Origin: Casuarina equisetifolia
Lineage: Eukaryota; Streptophyta; Magnoliopsida; Fagales; Casuarinaceae
DNA: 64,000 nt
Direction of reading: 5' to 3'
NCBI GenBank assembly: GCA_028551475.1
Contig: CM052359.1
Location: forward strand, 16,679,583-16,743,582
Of the stretch, positions 1 through 11,432 are shown piece by piece. The position numbers and the translations under genes were made by a program. The stretch's first letter is position 1, and every line of letters begins with the position of its first letter. The notes below the pieces were generated by a model that was given only the letters and a program-made list of their open reading frames with translations, did not search any database and was not told where the DNA came from.

Positions 1-1167
1 GTAATGGACAGACCATATATTTACATATGGACACATGAAGCTTATTTATTTATTCAACCTGTGAATAATTGCTTCAGCCTGTGAAATTCAGCCCATGTAA
101 AGAGGCCAACCTGTGAAGCATGAAACGGTAGCGTCCTGAGAGAAGTCACTTATTCAAAACGGCAATGTGTGGAAGCAAATAAGAGCATAAGCTCTTATGA
201 CCGAAAGATAAAAGCCCTAGCCGCACTCTTCGACCTAAAGAAACACTTCTCCTCTTGATCTTTCTCTCCTGCGACGATGGCTCCAATGGGAAGAATGGTG
301 AGGCAACTGAATGTTAGAATGACTATTTTGCTGAAAAATCATCACCTGTATCAGTACAACATCGAATCCATCAAATCTCAACGGAAAGATTTCAAAAAGG
401 TTTGAATTGAAACCCTAATCTATTCAAGATTCGAGTACTTACTATAAAAGGGAGATTCAGATGAAATATTAGTGCTTGCTGAGATATATTCTTGTTGATC
501 TGATCAAGAAAAACAAAAGCCCTCATCGATTTGTGGTTATAGCTGTGTTTGGTAATGTTTGAAGGAAAAGAAAACCTTTGGTGATATTTTTTAAACTTGT
601 TATCTTATGAATATCATTTGATAAATTAATCTTTATATGTACTAGATTGATTGTAACATTATTTGCACATAAAGATTATTGTAAATCTGAAAACCCTAGA
701 TTTGTAAAATTGGGATTTTTGAGATTAGAGCTTAAATTGATTCTGGATACATTCGATTAGCTCTCTGATAAGCTTAAATCCTCACTCATATCATATATTT
801 GAGGAGTAAGCTTGATGTACTAAAGTTTTTGCAAACCTAACCTTGTAACCGTGAATTATATAACTCCTTTTAAGGAGTTGTGAGGTAAAGGAGAGGTGTT
901 CTCCTTGTGTGAAGTAAAGCAGATTTCAACTTGGTTTGAGTTGAGGGAGAAGAGGGTGGAAGTAGGTGAAAAAGTGCCAAACCACTGTGATATTCTTGTG
1001 TATGAATTTCTCTGATTTAATTCTTCTATTAGATATTCCATTACTATTGTGATAATTTGTTTGGTTGTATTCATTATAGAAAAATAAATTTAAAGAATAT
1101 TTTAAAATTAATTAAACTTCCAAATATCCAATTCACCCCCCTTTCTTGGGTAGCCATAAAACCAACA
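1..1167 (+). repeat. A-family copia LTR, left end outside window
   Basis: Position 1 aligns with position 4266 of the LTR at 3912-5445, so about 354 bp of this LTR lie left of the window. It ends in GCCATAAAACCAACA at 1167 and is followed at once by integrase coding sequence, with no primer site or gag. It could be a solo LTR nested in element A, which I prefer because the join is exact at the terminal CA, or the 5' LTR of an element with an internal deletion. It carries a TATA box at 443-449 and the shared U5 block near 945-1000. Confidence 0.85.
443..449 (+). promoter_or_regulatory. TATA box of A-family LTR
   Basis: TATAAAA lies in the middle of the LTR, where the U3/R border is expected. 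The equivalent box is present in the 3' LTR near 4722-4729 and in the related LTRs K, L and M. Assignment is by position and conservation; no transcript data are available. Confidence 0.5.
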
Positions 1168-3468
1168 GATTACATTAGATATACTTGGGTATATCTACTT
1201 GCTAGGAAAGATGAAGCATTTGAGAAATTTGTTGATTTCTCTAAAATGGTACAAAATGAAAAGGATCTTACCATTGTTAAGATTCGGACAAATCATGGTG
1301 GTGAGTTTGAAAACTATCTTTTTGAGAAATTTTGTTCCAAGAATGGCATATCTCATAATTTTTTAGTACCTAGGACACCTCAACAAAATGGTGTTGTAGA
1401 AAGAAAGAATAGGACACTTCAAGAAATGGCTAGAACCATGATATATGAATACAATCTTCCTAAACACTTTTGGGGAGAAGTGGTAAGTATAGCCTGCTAC
1501 ATTTCAAAAAGAGCATTTTTAAGACTAGTCTTGAAGAAGACTCCATTCGAGTTACTGTTTGGTAGAAAACCCAACATATCCTACTTCCATGTGTTTAGAA
1601 GTCAATGCTTTGTGCTAAACCATGGAAAACAGTCACTTGGAAAATTTGACTCTAAAAGTGATGAGGCCATTTTTCTAGGTTATTCTCAAACTAACAAAGC
1701 ATATAGAGTTTTCAATAAGAGAACTCTAGTTGTTGAAGAGTCTATTCATGTAAAAATCAAGGATGATTCTAATCTAAGCTCCACAGCATAAAATGCAAAT
1801 GACAAATATTCTTCCGTTGAGGGGGAGTTAGACTCTAGAGAATTTACTTTTCCGAGAGTTAGAAACGAAGTAGATCAACAACACATTCTAGGAAATCCAA
1901 CCAACAGAGTAAGTACACAATCTAAATATCACAACACGTGTGAACATCAAGCTTTCTTGTCTCAAATAGAGCCAAAGAAAATAGATGAAGCTCTTAAATA
2001 TGAGAGCTAGTTCCTTGCTATGCAAGAAGAACTAAATCAGTTTGAAAGGAGTAAAGTTTGGAAATTAGTTCCAAGACCACAAAACCATTCAGTCATAAAA
2101 ACTAAATGGGTGTTCAGAAATAAGTTAGATGAATGTGGGACCATTACAAGAAACAAAGTTAGATTGGTAAGACAAGGATATAGTCAAGAAGAAGGAATTG
2201 ACTATGATGAAACGTTTGCTCTTGTAGCTAGGTTAGAAGCTATTCGGATGTTGCTTGCTTTTGCTTGCTATATGAATTTCACGTTATTTCAACTGGATGT
2301 AAAAAGTGCCTTTTTAAATGGTGTTGTTAAGGAAGAGGTTTATGTCGAACAACCACCTGGATTTGAAGATCCCATATGCCCAAATCATGTATTCAAGCTT
2401 TCTAAAGCTTTATATGGGTTAAAACAAGCCCCATGAGCTTGGTATGATAAGCTGAGCAACTTTTTGTTAAATACAAATTTTAGAAAAGGAAAGGTAGATA
2501 ATACATTGTTTATCAAGACACAAGAAAAAGAGATTTTGATTGTTCAAATCTATGTTGATGATATTGTGTTTGATAATATGAAACAAGAGTTTGAGATGAG
2601 CATGATGGGTGAATTAAATTACTTTCTTGGACTTCAAATTAAACAAATACCTAAAGGAATATTCATAAGTCAAACTAAATATACTAAGGAATTACTTAAG
2701 AAATATCACATGCATGATTCCAAACCCATAAATACTCCCATGAGCACATCTACATCTTTATCAAATGACAATGCTAGAGTTTGTGTTGATTCTAAAATGT
2801 ATAGAGGCATGATTGGTTCCCTGTTATATTTGACTACTTCTTGGCCAGACATCATGTTTAGTGTTTGTTTATGTGCAAGGTTTCAATCTAATCCCAAGGA
2901 ACAACACTTAAAAGCTGTTGAAACGATTTTTCGGTATCTAAAGAACTCAATCATATTAGGCATTTGGTATTCAAAAGACACTATGTTTGATCTACATGCA
3001 TTTAGTGATTTTGACTATGCTGGGTGTAAAATTGGTAGAAAAAGCACTAGTGGTACCTGTCAATTTTTAGGACATATGCTGGTTTCTTGGCATTCCAAGA
3101 AACAAAACAGCATTGCTCTTTCTTCCACTAAGGCAGAATACATAGTTGCGGCTAGTTGTTGTGCTCAAATTCTATGGATGAAACAACAATTAGAGGATTA
3201 CGCTCTCCATTTCACTAAGATTCCATTGAAATGTGATAATACCAGTGCCATAAATCTTATTAAAAACCTAATACAGCACTTTAAAACTAAACATATAGAG
3301 ATAAGACATCACTTCATTCATGACCATGTTGAAAAATTAGATATCTTTATTGAATTTGTTAGCACTAACCATCAACTTGCTAACATTTTCACTAAACCAT
3401 TGGACCATAATAAGTTCTCTACTCTCCGAAGAGAACTTGGTATGTGTTTCCTTAATGACATTGCTTAA
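1168..3468 (+). pseudogene. pol remnant of element A (integrase, RT, RNase H)
   Basis: One reading frame runs from the LTR junction to the stop at 3466-3468, interrupted by TAA 1789-1791, TAG 2008-2010 and TGA 2434-2436. The integrase core begins just after the first catalytic aspartate region. The second catalytic aspartate, in the usual TDHGGEF motif, is asparagine here (codon 1291-1293), while the third residue E in VVERKNRTL is kept. The RT contains YVDD at 2551-2562, followed by an in-frame loss of about 15 codons relative to the sibling elements. RNase H motifs (RKSTSGTCQFLG, SSTKAEY) follow and the frame ends in GMCFLNDIA. An open frame from 1057 is a chance fusion of the LTR tail with integrase. 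The loss of an integrase catalytic residue and three stops make it non-functional. Confidence 0.9.
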
Positions 3469-3911
3469 ACTTTGTGAGCAATTTGTTTTACCATATTGTA
3501 TTCTTGGCTATTGTTCTAAGAGGGAGCCCTATCTGTACATCCGCACCAAGTCAGATCTTTATTGCCATCCTCTTCAATTTTACCCATTTCATAAAAGTTG
3601 TCTTCATTCTTATTTGTTCTGCCTGATTATCTTCCATTTCTATGCTCTTTTTGATAATAACAAAAAGGGGGAGAGAGTACATTCATTCTAGCACATGTAT
3701 ATTCCATCTCTGACTCTTAGTGTAGAACGTGGGATAAACTCTCTTACATCCTACTGAGTATCAAAATATACCTGCTGTGATTCTTTGATGTATATCCATG
3801 AGAACAATGATAGGTTTATGCTTACTGCATTTACGTGTTCATGGTATAGCAAAATAACATGTGCAAGTCAATTCTGTATGAAAATTTTGTCATCATAAAA
3901 AAGGGGGAGAT
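3469..3911 (+). other. 3' non-coding region of A with two polypurine tracts
   Basis: The true polypurine tract is AAAAAAGGGGGAGA at 3897-3910, directly before the LTR. A second tract, AAAAAGGGGGAGAGAG at 3662-3677, lies about 235 bp upstream. There is no env-like frame of useful length. Duplicate tracts of this kind are a known trait of the Sirevirus lineage. Confidence 0.75.
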
Positions 3912-5445
3912 TGTTGAAAATCATGTGCTTGTATGTTTTGATTGAGAAAAATTTTATGAGAATATATGTCAAAAAGAATTATATATTTATTTGAACATAT
4001 ATTAAATAGAATATCATACTTGCATATATGATAGAAAATATGAGATCTTGTGTGCACATATCAAAACTCAAAGGAAGTAAAAGGTGTGCAAATTATAATA
4101 TCAATTAATGATATTATAAAGTAACCGGGTTCCTACATTTTATTATTTAACATCAAATATGAAGCTAAGTTGATTTAATCTTCGAATATTTTATCTCATA
4201 GATCAATCTACACCCTTGGTTATGTTAAAGGAACATTGATACTTGGAATTGGTGTATGTATAGGTGTAATAGACCGACCATATATTTACATATGGACACA
4301 TGAAGCTTATTTATTTATTTAGCCCATGAAAGCTTCAGCCGGTGAATAATTGCTTCACCCGTGAAACTTCAGCCCATGTAAAGAGGCCAACTTGTGAAGC
4401 ATGAAATGGCAGCGTCCTGAGAGAAGTCAATTACTCAAAATGGCAGTGTGTGGAAGCGAATAAGAGCATAAGCTCTTATGACTGAAAGACAGAAGCCCTA
4501 GCCGCACTCTTTGACCTAAAGAAACACTTCTCCTTTTGATCTCTCTCTCTTGCAATGACGGCTCCAACAGGAAGAATGGTGAGGCGACTGAATGTCAAAA
4601 CGCCTGTTTTGCTAAAAAATCATCACCTGTATCAGTACAACATCAAATCCATCAAATCTCAACGGAAGGATTTCAAAAAGGTTTGAACCAAAACCCTAAT
4701 CTATTCAAGGTTCGAGTACCTACTATAAAAAGGAGATTCGGATGAAATATTGGTGCTTGCTGAGATATATTCTTGCTGATCTGATCAAGAAAAACAAAAG
4801 CCCTCATTGATTTATGGTTATAGTTGTGTTCGGTAACGTTTGAAGGAAAAGAAAGTCTTTGGTGATATTTTATAAACTTGTTATCTTGTGAATATCATTT
4901 GATAGATTAATATTTATATGTGCTAGATTGATTATAACATTATTTGCATATAAAGATTATTGTAAATCCGAAAACCCTAGATTTGTGAAATTGGAGTTTT
5001 TGAGATTAGAGCTTAAATTGATTCTGTATACATTCGATTAGCTCTCTGATAATCTTAAATCCTCACTCATATCATATATTTGAGGAGTAAGTTTGATGTA
5101 CTAAGGTTTTTGTAAACCTAACCTTGGAACCGTGAACTATATAACTCCTTTTGAGTTGTGAGGTGAAGGAGAGGTGCTCTCCTTGTGTGAAGTAAAGCAA
5201 ATTTTAACTTGGTTTTAGTTGAAGGAGAAGAGGGTGGAAGTAGGTAAAAAAATACCGAACCACTATGATATTCTTATGTGTGAATTTCTCTTATTTAATT
5301 CTTCTATTAGATACTCCATTACTATTGTGATAATTTGTTTGACTGTATTCATTATAGAAAAACAAATTTAAAGAATATTTTAAAATTAATTAAACTTCTA
5401 AATATCCAATTTAACCCCCCTTCTTGGATAGCCATAAAACCAACA
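3912..5445 (+). repeat. 3' LTR of element A
   Basis: 1534 bp, starting TGTTGAAAATC after the polypurine tract and ending AAACCAACA. It matches the LTR at 1-1167 closely along the shared part and differs by a short insertion near 4320. It contains the U3 hairpin at 4095-4117, a TATA box near 4722-4729 and the U5 block with AGAGGGTGGAAGTAGG. Short frames inside it are not genes. Confidence 0.92.
4095..4117 (+). repeat. conserved U3 hairpin (reference copy)
   Basis: Perfect 9-bp arms ATAATATCA and TGATATTAT flank a 5-nt loop. Copies at the same place in other LTRs: 6979-7001, 9939-9961, 16829-16851, 24491-24513, 27589-27611, 33571-33593, 40289-40311, 43566-43588, 49793-49815, 56655-56677 and 57012-57034. 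It is flanked by GGAAGTAAAAGGTGT on one side and GTTCCTACATT on the other. It was not found in the J LTR. Function unknown; a cis-acting transcription or RNA-structure element is possible. Confidence 0.8.
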
Positions 5446-7117
5446 ATAATGTGGATCTACTCTAGGATGTTAATCCTTTTAATTAGAGAATCTGGCTCTA
5501 AATGCCAATTGTTGGGTTTTATGGCTTAACAAGAAGGGGGGTTGAATTGTTTTTGTACTGAAACTATGCTTTTGTATGATATAAAAAATTCAATCAATTT
5601 ATTTAATAATTTATATGATAATAAGAAATCAAATAGAATTATTTAAGCAAATGAAGAGTAAGAGAATCAACACCTAATTTATGATAGTGGTTCAGCACTC
5701 TATCTTAGAGTCCTACGTCCACCCTCTTCTCCTTCAATCCAACCAATTGAAGTCACCTTTACTCAACCTAATTAGGAGAATACATTCTCCCTAATCCAAA
5801 TACTTTCTTCTCAAATGAATTCTCAAGTCCGAATACAAATTATGATCCAAAGTAGCAAATCCCCAAATAATATGTTAGTTTATGGGATATTGCTAATCAG
5901 AGGAGCTATTTAAGAATATATATCAAGGTATGGAACTTGTATCACCAAATCCCCAATTTGAAGAAATTAGGGTTTTGGGTTTTCCTCAAAATTTATGTGC
6001 AATAAATGTTTATAAGTGAAATCAGAACATAAATAATGTTATACAAGCTATGATTGAGTATATAATCGAAGATCAAAGCAGATAATCAAATATCACCGAA
6101 CCCTTGTGAGTTATTGAGAGATGACCAAACTCGAATCAAATAGTAAGTGAGCTTAATAGACTTTGTTCACAAAGAGAATGCTTCAAATAGATGTAAATCA
6201 TTAATAGAAAATCTTCATGCACACATCTCCTTTAAATAGGAAGTAGATCTAAGGCTTTTTCGAATCAAACCTGAACCATAGCCTTCTTCCCGTTAGGAAT
6301 AGTAGGCTATCTATCAAATCATCCACATATCAGCCTTCAGAGCCAAAATCTGACCATTCTGACAACCCATCTTCTCCAAAATCCTCCCGTTGAGGTTTCG
6401 GTATTTGAGAGAAGCAAAGACGGCATCGGGGATGAGTGAAGCGGCTAGGGTAGGCTCATCGAGAGATAAAGACCTCTTATGTGCTTTTTTAAGTGAAATG
6501 ACGTCATGGCAAGGGTGCTTCTCTAATGGTCAAGACGACACCGTAGCAGGGCACCTCTCTGATGATCAAGACAACACCGTAGCAAGGAGACTTGGCTTGG
6601 GCCGCATCACATAATCTGAGTTCAACAATAAAAGGGTCTAGTCCAGTAATAAAAGATCCAGCAAATAGATACAGTCCAATATCAACAGGGTCCAAAGTTT
6701 AATTATGTGAACACGATCCAAAAATATGATCTTTCACAAAGTTCATATTTTAGTGTTTTACATATCAATACTTTGAACTAATATCAAGATAGAGTTAATA
6801 TCCCTCATGTTCCTACAATTACATTTAACCAAGTATTATATTCTTAAAATAAAATATATTATATTTCTTAAGGAAATATTCAAATAATCAATATATTTAA
6901 ATATTCAAATATTTAAATATATGTCACAAGAACATTAAGAATATGTTTTATGAAGAAATGTAGGAACCCGATTACTTTATAATATTATTAATTAATATTA
7001 TAATTTGTACACCTTTTACTTCCTATAATTTTTCTTTTTGCATATATAAAAACATATTTTAAGAATTGATATTTACCAAAAATATTTTTAGTCACAACAA
7101 AACCCTATTTTCCAACA
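5446..7117 (-). repeat. 5' LTR and leader stub of minus-strand B element
   Basis: On the minus strand the LTR runs from 7117 (TGTTGGAAAATAGGG) to 5510 (CATAAAACCCAACA), 1608 bp. It is followed by about 64 bp of leader (5509-5446) that starts with a degenerate initiator-Met primer site and matches the leader of elements I and M. The rest of the element is cut off by element A and would lie left of the window. U3 holds about two units of the repeat that is expanded at 24875-25070. The U3 hairpin at 6979-7001 has arms ATAATATTA/TAATATTAT. Confidence 0.85.
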
Positions 7118-8538
7118 ATCTAGACCCAAAACTCATGATTTGCCAAGCCCAACTCAACTTGAGATGTACCAAACCCATATCAACTTGAGCCTATGACCCA
7201 AAAGGCATCGTAACCCATGATTTAGAAGCATGTTGCAACCCACAAGGGTGCGATCCAACTTTCTTCACCAAAGACCCACGCAACTTAGACCTTTGAGATT
7301 CATTTTCAATGAGAGCTCTAACAATGGCAAATATACATCATTTTGAAGGTATTGAAGAGGAAACAAGAGATCTATGAACTAAAGTCTACAACCTTTTGCT
7401 TAGAGAAGATCAAATTAAGCACAACCCACGGTATTCTTCATGACCCACAATCCTGATTTGATTGAAAGAGAAATTGGAAGCAAATTAAAGTGTTTCAAAA
7501 GTTAGGCTTGTTAAGCAAGAAGGTGATCTATTAATTTGTGAAGTACCCATGAGGATTTGCTTCAAGATTGAAGAGGATTGTTGAAGATTCTTTGTGAAAT
7601 CTAGGAACCCAACCCATGACCCGAATAAGCTTCGCAAGAGCCAAAAATGAAGAAAGAAATATCTCAATTAAACGATGCATTTTGAGAATGTTTTTGAATC
7701 AGAACAAAGGAGTAACTCACCCCTGATACTTTGTCTCTCTAATAGTATGAAAAGTAGTCACAAATTCTCTCTAATGAGAAGAAAATTTAAGGAAGTCAAA
7801 ATAGCTATTTTCTCTAAGGTTTGACATAAAAGCACATCTCTCTACTTTACGATAAAAGAACCTATGATTCTATTGAGCTTGAAGAGGTGAAAATGAAATA
7901 AGATTGTGAAGCTTGAGCTTTTTTGAAATCTTGGTGAAGTTCTTTTATGCCTTTATTCTTCAAAGATTGCTTGAGATTTCTTTATTACTGACTAAATTCT
8001 GAATATTATTATGCATATATACTTTTTTGAAAATTTGAAACCCTAACTCTATTATCATTTGGGGGTTTCATGATTAGGGCTTGATTTCTTATATGTTTTC
8101 TATTATCTTTAGAAAGCCCTTAGCTTAGCAATTTACCATATACATTTCATATCTTAAGGGAATTTCTTGAGCTTGTAAAAGGTTTAAGAAACCTTGAGTT
8201 ATTGTTAATGTGTGTTGAGGCACACATTGTATTGCAATCCTTGTTGGAAGCATTGTATGTTGTGGGAGATTATTTTCTCTTGATTAGTGAGTAAAGTAGA
8301 CTTCAATTGATTGAGTTGAAGGAAGAAAAGGGTGGACATAGGTGTGAGTGCCAAACCACCGTGGTAAATCTTGTGTTTGTGCTTGCTATCCATTATTGTT
8401 TTGGTTCATTATTATATTCCCACTTTGTGTGCTATTTTAGTTTGTCGTGCTTGAAGAGTCCGAAATAATAGACATAGAGTTGAATAACCAATTCAACCCC
8501 CCATTTTTCCCCTACTTGGTTGGCCATTATACCTAACA
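7118..8538 (+). repeat. C-type LTR, left part interrupted by B element
   Basis: It ends TTGGCCATTATACCTAACA at 8538 and carries the U5 features of the other copia LTRs: AGGGTGGACATAGG, the CCAAACCACCGTGG block (about 8328-8366), and TTCAACCCCCC before the end. No primer site follows, so it is a solo LTR or a 3' LTR. Its start is hidden by the B insertion at 7117. The related LTR fragment at 20776-21062 is on the other strand. Confidence 0.65.
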
Positions 8539-9824
8539 ATCATTCCAATCAATTTCTTCCCATGCTACATCCTTCCCCTTGACTTCTCATCAATAGGATA
8601 AATTGATCAAAAGCCTAAAAGATATATATAGGTGTCATTTAACAAAATCATGATAAGAACAAGGCTCAGTGAGGTGATTGGGGATAAGTAAATAAGGTTG
8701 GCTCGAAAGGTTCAATCGATCCAAAGATGGCTTAAATCATTTTCTTAATTAGATACAACCTAGGATTTCACCTCAAGAGGAAATCAAGAAAATTCTAAGA
8801 TTTGGGTGAGATCTAAGAAAATCACACACTTTACATTAGTGTTCTCTAGAAATACACACAATTTAAAAAAAATGCAGACTTTTAGTGCTCAATAAATGAA
8901 TCAACATAATTAGAATCACACTTAACTTACACCACAATTGCAGGTTTGAACAAAATCTATATATCCTTAAGGATCACTAAGAATTCACAACAAGAGATCT
9001 AATCATGGTGATCATGGTGATCATGGTGATCATGGTCTAACAAAAAAAAATCACCCAAAAAACAAACTTCTAACATAACTTTTAACAACACAAGATACAC
9101 TTTCACAAATTTCCAACATAACAAAAAAAACACTTCCAACATAACAACAACTACCACATAACACAACCTCCAATAACCTAACAAAAACAGCACACTTCCA
9201 AAAATACAATAGCACCCCTAAACTTGAATGAAGCATTGTCCTCAATGCTAAAAGAAGCAAAACAATAATAAGAAGGAACAAGGAAAACTTCTATGATTGT
9301 AAGCTATCAACATGGAGCTATGATAAGGATGTGGTGACAACTTTCTAACCAAAAGATCAACAAAATGCTTGAGTTGCCTCCCAAGAAGTACTTGCTTTAT
9401 AGTTTTTAGCCAAACTATCCTCAATTTTGTTGCTCAAGGAGGATGGAATTCCAACAATTTAAGAGATAGGTTGTATTACATGATGGTTGAACATTCTATA
9501 ATCAACATCATTGTCTCATATAGTTCCTGCTTCCATTTGTTCTCCATTATCTCTTTCAAAAATTTTGCATAACTAAGCATTTAAGCTGGAACATTTGCAA
9601 AAAGAATGTTAATGTGTAGTTTTGAAGATAGATCAAGGAATTCCAAAAACTACATATCTTTTTCACGTTGTTGGAATCTCTAAGGAGATGGAACCAGAGG
9701 CATAAAGGGCTTAGGATTTTCTAGAACAAGTTTACTCCTAAGTGCCTACTTAAGTTGTATGCTGACATTTTTATCATTATCTTTAAACTCTCCTTGTCAG
9801 CATCATCTTCTCCCATTTGCTTGC
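8539..9824 (-). mobile_element. non-coding remnant, probably Ty3/gypsy element G (left part)
   Basis: There is no coding capacity here. Read on the minus strand it contains CATTGAGGACAATGC followed by AAGTTTAGGGGTG (about 9246-9212), and on the plus strand GTTGCCTCCCAAGAAG near 9373. Both resemble non-coding blocks common in plant Athila/Tat gypsy elements. Position and orientation agree with the gypsy LTR and gag knuckle at 18258-20547, with element D inserted between them. A pyrimidine-poor stretch and a 9-bp tandem repeat lie at 9002-9130. The assignment rests on recalled family motifs and is moderate. Confidence 0.5.
9002..9036. repeat. 9-bp tandem repeat, four units
   Basis: Four near-perfect units of ATCATGGTG. 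A minus-strand frame across it would encode repeated His-Asp residues, which is an artefact of the repeat. Confidence 0.9.
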
Positions 9825-10189
9825 TGTTGAAAACCATGTGTTGATGTGTTTTGTTAAGAAAAATTTTATTTGTGAAAGTATGGTAACATCTTTATGTGCA
9901 TACATTGAATACCAAATGAAGTAAAAGGTGTGCAAATTATAATATCAATTAATGATATTATAAAGTAGCTAATTTCCTACATTCCATTATCAAACATCAC
10001 ATATAAAGCTTAGATAAATATTTTTATGTGATTTAATGAGCAAAAATATAAGTGTTTATATTAAAGAAAAATAATGCTTGGTGATTGTGTGCTTATAGGT
10101 ACTTGTGAAGGATAAAGTCATATTACTTGTTTCTACAAGCTTAATGTAACTATAAGAGAAGTTATTCACTAGCTGATCCAAGCCTGATT

Positions 10190-10234
10190 GATCTTTACTT
10201 GCTAGATCTCTATTTGTTGGATCTTTACTTGTTG
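10190..10234 (+). repeat. 15-bp minisatellite in 5' LTR of D (3 units)
   Basis: Units of the form GATCTTTACTTGTTG. The 3' LTR of the same element has six units at 17080-17169, so the array changed copy number after insertion or during the last replication. Confidence 0.9.
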
Positions 10235-10650
10235 GATCATTGTGAAGCAGGCCAAGTCCAAGCTCAACCCGTAAGTAGACCCGTAAAGCTCAGCCCACAA
10301 GTAGGCCCGTAAAGCTCAGCCTACAAAGCAAGCCTGCTAACTTAAGCCTAAGCTGACTTCATTTAAATAAAGCACAATTGTTTCACTCATATGTTAAGAG
10401 ATCACTCTTTTAAGTCTAGCAAACAAGCCTTAAGCCCCTTCACTGAGCTGCTCTCTCACCTTTCCCTGTTACCAATTCTTTAATGGGAAGAAAATTGAAG
10501 TGATAGGAATGTCAAAGCCATTTTGAAGAGCCTTAATCGTCATCTGCACTATTGATTAATGGAGCATCTATCAAGTCTTAATGGTTTAATCTCAACGGGC
10601 AACTTAGGTTTGAATGAAAACCCTAGAAAGCTCATTTACTTAAAATCTAA

Positions 10651-10657
10651 TATAAAA
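10651..10657 (+). promoter_or_regulatory. TATA box of D 5' LTR
   Basis: TATAAAA at the expected mid-LTR position. It is conserved as a degenerate copy in the 3' LTR near 17544. Confidence 0.45.
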
Positions 10658-11370
10658 GGAGAAATAAAAAGTTCTTTAGTTATGGGGTTTGATAAGATTG
10701 TGTTGAGAAATCAAGTTTATACTTAAGTCTTGCAAAGATCTTATACCCAAAGATATTCTTCATCGACTTGTGAAGCAACTTTGTATCTTCGGTGATATTC
10801 TTTTAAATTAATATTCTTGTGAATATTCACTGTTAGATTAAGTCATTTATGTGTTGATTGAGCTTTGATTATTATATGCATGTAAAGCTCTTTATAAATC
10901 TAAAACCCTAACTTTGTGAAAAATGGGAGGTTCATGATTAAAGCTTGAATTGAGTTTATATATCTTTAATTAGCTCTTTGATAAGCATCATTCCTCACTC
11001 ACATTATATATTTGGGGATTTGCTTGATGTACTAAGGTTGGTTCAACCTAAACATTATAACCGTGGACCATTTGACTCCTTGTAGAGGATTTATGAAGTG
11101 TAAGAGAGGGTTTCTCCTAGCTTGAAATAAAGTAGACTTCAACTTGTTGAGTTAAAAGAGAAGAGGGTGGAAGTAGGTGATAAGGGTTAAACCACTGTGT
11201 AAATCTTTGTGCCTTCTTATCTTGTTTTATCTCTTTGTTTATATGCTTTGATATATATGTGTTGAATCCCAATCTTGCATGAAACTTAGAAGAACAGAAA
11301 AATATAGGTAAAACCATAAAAACCAATTCAACACCCCCTTCCTTCTTGGTTAGCTATAAAAACTTACAAT

Positions 11371-11383
11371 TGGCAATAGGAGC
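11371..11383 (+). other. primer binding site of D (degenerate)
   Basis: TGGCAATAGGAGC, two bases after the LTR, resembles the initiator tRNA-Met complement TGGTATCAGAGC with several changes. Confidence 0.6.
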
Positions 11384-11432
11384 CAGGTTCTCTATTTTTA
11401 AAGGCTTAACATCCTAGAGTAGATCCATTTAG

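Larger units (their letters stand above)
1168..5445 (+). mobile_element. Ty1/copia (Sirevirus-type) element A, 3' half
   Basis: The element holds the integrase core onward, reverse transcriptase, RNase H, a 3' non-coding stretch with two polypurine tracts, and a complete 3' LTR. Gag, protease and the integrase zinc domain are missing here and either lie left of the window or are deleted. Its right end at 5445 abuts a 64-bp remnant of the gag leader of a minus-strand B element. A therefore inserted into that B element; ATAAT at 5446-5450 is the expected right target duplication, and its partner lies outside the window. Confidence 0.85.
9825..11368 (+). repeat. 5' LTR of element D
   Basis: 1544 bp from TGTTGAAAACCATGTG to ATAAAAACTTACA. 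It holds the U3 hairpin at 9939-9961, three 15-bp units at 10190-10234, a TATA box at 10651-10657 and the U5 block around 11160-11200. Confidence 0.92.

Noticed and set aside
3350-3691. Possible env-like frame after RNase H of A
   Set aside because: Overlaps the RNase H end in another frame, is short, and is not conserved in D, K or M.
4536-4745. Small frame in the A LTR, also seen in part in related LTRs
   Set aside because: Not kept open in the LTR at 1-1167 or in L; it overlaps the promoter region.
6390-6695. Overlapping frames on both strands in the B LTR, once considered as a small gene
   Set aside because: They lie in U3 of an LTR and follow the minisatellite; the same region in other B LTRs is not open.
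8999-9281. Minus-strand open frames with His-Asp repeats and hydrophobic runs
   Set aside because: They come from a 9-bp tandem repeat and A-rich non-coding sequence, with no recognisable domain.
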